This document shows, piece after piece, positions 4,364 through 6,007 of a stretch of DNA of 6,007 bases. A program made the translations under genes and the position numbers. How positions within the stretch are numbered: position 1 is the stretch's first letter; each line of letters opens with the position of its first letter. Under the pieces are notes generated by a model. That model did not search any database, was not told the DNA's origin, and was given only the letters and a program-made list of their open reading frames with translations. The stretch is taken from contig JAFGWQ010000007.1 in assembly GCA_016937075.1 (NCBI GenBank), positions 1 through 6,007 on the forward strand, read 5' to 3'. The DNA comes from Campylobacterales bacterium. GTDB lineage: Bacteria > Campylobacterota > Campylobacteria > Campylobacterales > Sulfurovaceae.

Positions 4364-5362
4364 ATGGCAGTCAAAGTCGCAATCAATGGATTGGGAAGAA
4401 TCGGCAAATGTGTAGCTAAAATCATATCGAAAAGAGACGATATAGAGTTAGTGGCAGTCAATGTAAGCGGATCTGATGAGACTATCGAGTATGGATTGAA
4501 ATATGATAGTGTGCATGGCACCAGAAATGACGTCAAAGTTGTTGACGGTTATATATATATGGGCAATACCAAAGCCAAAATATTAGACAGCAGAGATCCA
4601 GCGCAACTTGATTTTGCAAGTCATGGAGCTGAAATAGTCCTAGAATGTACAGGTGTGTTTTTAACAGCCGAAGGTGTACAGCCGTATCTTGATAATGGTG
4701 TTAAAAAAGTCATCTTTTCTGCTCCTGCAAAAGACGATACGGCTACTTATGTTATCGGTGCCAATGAAAACGAATACAAAGGCGAGAGTGTCATCTCAAA
4801 TGCGAGCTGTACTACAAACGGCTTAGCCCCGCTTGTAAAAGTACTTGATGATAATTTTGGCATCAAAAAAGGACTTATGACAACGATTCATAGTTATACA
4901 AGTTCGCAACCAATACTTGACCATAAACCAAGCAAAAAAGATATGAGAAAAGGGCGAGCCGGGGCAACAAACTTGGTTCCTACTACAACAGGAGCTGCCA
5001 AGGCTATCGGAAAAGTATTGCCAAAGCTTAATGGCAAACTAAACGGCCAATCGATAAGAGTCCCGACTGCCGATGTTTCTATCGTAGATTTGACTGTAAC
5101 TTTGGAAAAAAATATCACACTCGATGATGTCAAACAAGCTTTTGAGACAGCAAGCAAGACCACTCATAAAGGAATTTTGGGTATCGACAATGAATATAGA
5201 GTTTCAACTGATTTTATAGGCGAAGAAGCTAGTACGGTTGTAGCAATGGATACTATACAAGTCATTGGCGACAATATGGTAAAAGTTCTCTCTTGGTACG
5301 ATAATGAGTGGGGATACTCTTGTCGTTTGGTTGATTTAGCAATACTTGTAAGTAAAAAATAG
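4364..5362 (+). CDS. gap: Glyceraldehyde-3-phosphate dehydrogenase (phosphorylating)
   Basis: Interconverts glyceraldehyde-3-phosphate plus phosphate and 1,3-bisphosphoglycerate with NAD(P), in glycolysis or gluconeogenesis; cytosolic homotetramer. The 332 residues are full length. The dinucleotide-binding loop is INGLGRIGK (7-15). The catalytic SNASCTTNGLAP (145-156) puts the nucleophile at C149 and the partner His at H176 (TTIHSYT), the standard numbering. The S-loop has GATNLVPTTTGAAKAIGKVLP, and the C-terminal WYDNEWGYS motif is intact. Unusually, the Asp after the conserved Asn at the end of strand 2, which binds the adenosine ribose and favours NAD, is Val (N33-V34), and the segment after LD at 185-186 reads HKPSKKD instead of LPHKD, removing the usual L187-P188 pair and adding two residues. 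This suggests NADP or dual cofactor use. The start has a good AGGAGA (4354-4359). pgk follows after 9 bp. Divergent from nadD. Confidence 0.97.
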   Translation: MAVKVAINGLGRIGKCVAKIISKRDDIELVAVNVSGSDETIEYGLKYDSVHGTRNDVKVVDGYIYMGNTKAKILDSRDPAQLDFASHGAEIVLECTGVFLTAEGVQPYLDNGVKKVIFSAPAKDDTATYVIGANENEYKGESVISNASCTTNGLAPLVKVLDDNFGIKKGLMTTIHSYTSSQPILDHKPSKKDMRKGRAGATNLVPTTTGAAKAIGKVLPKLNGKLNGQSIRVPTADVSIVDLTVTLEKNITLDDVKQAFETASKTTHKGILGIDNEYRVSTDFIGEEASTVVAMDTIQVIGDNMVKVLSWYDNEWGYSCRLVDLAILVSKK

Positions 5363-5371
5363 AGAAAATAT

Positions 5372-6007
5372 ATGCCAAAAACGATTAAAGATATAAATAT
5401 AAACGGTAAAAGAGTTTTTATAAGATGTGATTTTAATGTGCCCAAAGATGACGAGGGAAATATCACAGATGATAGACGCATTAGGGAGGCATTGCCAACC
5501 ATCAGATATTGTCTAGATAGAGATTGTAAAGTTATCTTAGCTTCACACTACGAAAGACCAGAACCGGGCAAATATGAAGAAAAATATTCACTCAGACCGG
5601 TGAAGCTTCGTCTTCGCAAACTGCTTAAACTTAATGGTGAGGTTAAAATTGCGGATGATGTCATAGGACCTGATGCCAAAAGCAAAGCTGCTGCTCTGAA
5701 ACCAGGAGAAATACTCATCCTTGAAAATCTTCGTTATGAAGCAGGAGAAACAAGTAATGACGAAAATTTTGCCAAAGAATTGGCATCGCTAGCCGATATT
5801 TACATCAATGATGCATTTGGCGCTTGTCACCGTAAGCATGCTTCTATCTATGCTCTTGCACAACAATTTGCTCCTGAAAATAGAGGAATTGGATTTTTAA
5901 TGAATAAAGAGATTAATTTCTTTAGTAAAGTGATAGAAAATCCAGCTCGTCCATTTGTAGCTATTGTTGGCGGTAGTAAAGTCTCAAGTAAACTTCAAGC
6001 TCTTGTA
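5372..6007 (+). CDS. pgk: Phosphoglycerate kinase, N-terminal part (truncated by window edge)
   Basis: Transfers phosphate between 1,3-bisphosphoglycerate and ADP, producing ATP in glycolysis or consuming it in gluconeogenesis; cytosolic monomer. The reading frame is open for 212 codons to the last base, about half of the usual ~400 residues. The N-terminal domain motifs are clear: RCDFNVP (18-24) binds 3-phosphoglycerate, DDRRIREALPTI (33-44), ASHYERP (57-63), ILENLRYEAGE (116-126), INDAFGACHRKHAS (145-158) with the substrate-binding His/Arg, and VAIVGGSKVSSK (196-207) at the start of the hinge and nucleotide domain. The segment usually read SHLGRP is SHYERP here, with Glu61 in place of Gly. 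The start ATG lies 9 bp after the gap stop with a weak AGAGA, indicating co-transcription and coupled translation with gap. The ADP/ATP-binding C-terminal half is outside the window. Confidence 0.96.
   Translation, partial: MPKTIKDININGKRVFIRCDFNVPKDDEGNITDDRRIREALPTIRYCLDRDCKVILASHYERPEPGKYEEKYSLRPVKLRLRKLLKLNGEVKIADDVIGPDAKSKAAALKPGEILILENLRYEAGETSNDENFAKELASLADIYINDAFGACHRKHASIYALAQQFAPENRGIGFLMNKEINFFSKVIENPARPFVAIVGGSKVSSKLQALV

Noticed and set aside
4551..4560. Five AT dinucleotides in tandem within gap.
   Set aside because: It encodes an ordinary Tyr-Ile-Tyr-Met stretch at a surface loop and is too short to suggest phase variation.

Overview
The window is a compact, A+T-rich block of bacterial housekeeping genes. 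The protein sequences and gene order point to a member of the Campylobacterota (Epsilonproteobacteria), probably an environmental Sulfurimonas/Sulfurovum-like lineage rather than Campylobacter or Helicobacter. As I recall them, two gene neighbourhoods typical of this phylum meet here: [acidic/receiver-like protein]-gmk-tatA-argS (as at Cj1178c-Cj1175c in C. jejuni and HP0322-HP0319 in H. pylori), and rsfS-nadD facing away from gap-pgk (as around Cj1405-Cj1402c). No database search was possible, so species and synteny statements rest on memory.

Layout. Positions 3-3188 (+ strand) hold a degenerate receiver-like protein, guanylate kinase (gmk, overlapping the upstream gene by one base), the Tat translocase subunit tatA behind its own promoter-like sequence, and arginyl-tRNA synthetase (argS). 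A hairpin separates tatA from argS. Positions 3189-3342 are a non-coding gap between convergent genes, packed with three inverted-repeat modules: a REP-like doublet framed by GTAG/CTAC, a small GATCC...GGATGACG module, and a long C/T-rich hairpin that probably stops transcription from both sides. Positions 3343-4297 (- strand) hold nadD followed by rsfS as a two-gene operon. A 66-bp divergent promoter region (4298-4363) precedes gap and pgk (+ strand); pgk runs off the right edge.

The genes cover GMP phosphorylation, folded-protein export, tRNA charging, ribosome silencing, NAD synthesis and the ATP-yielding middle of glycolysis/gluconeogenesis. NadD, which makes the dinucleotide precursor of NAD, shares a promoter region with gap, whose product uses NAD(P).

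I see no phage, CRISPR, defence or toxin genes and no convincing new multi-gene system. The most interesting items are the composite repeat region at the argS/rsfS junction, a GAPDH lacking the usual NAD-specificity residues, and the pseudo-receiver protein ahead of gmk.
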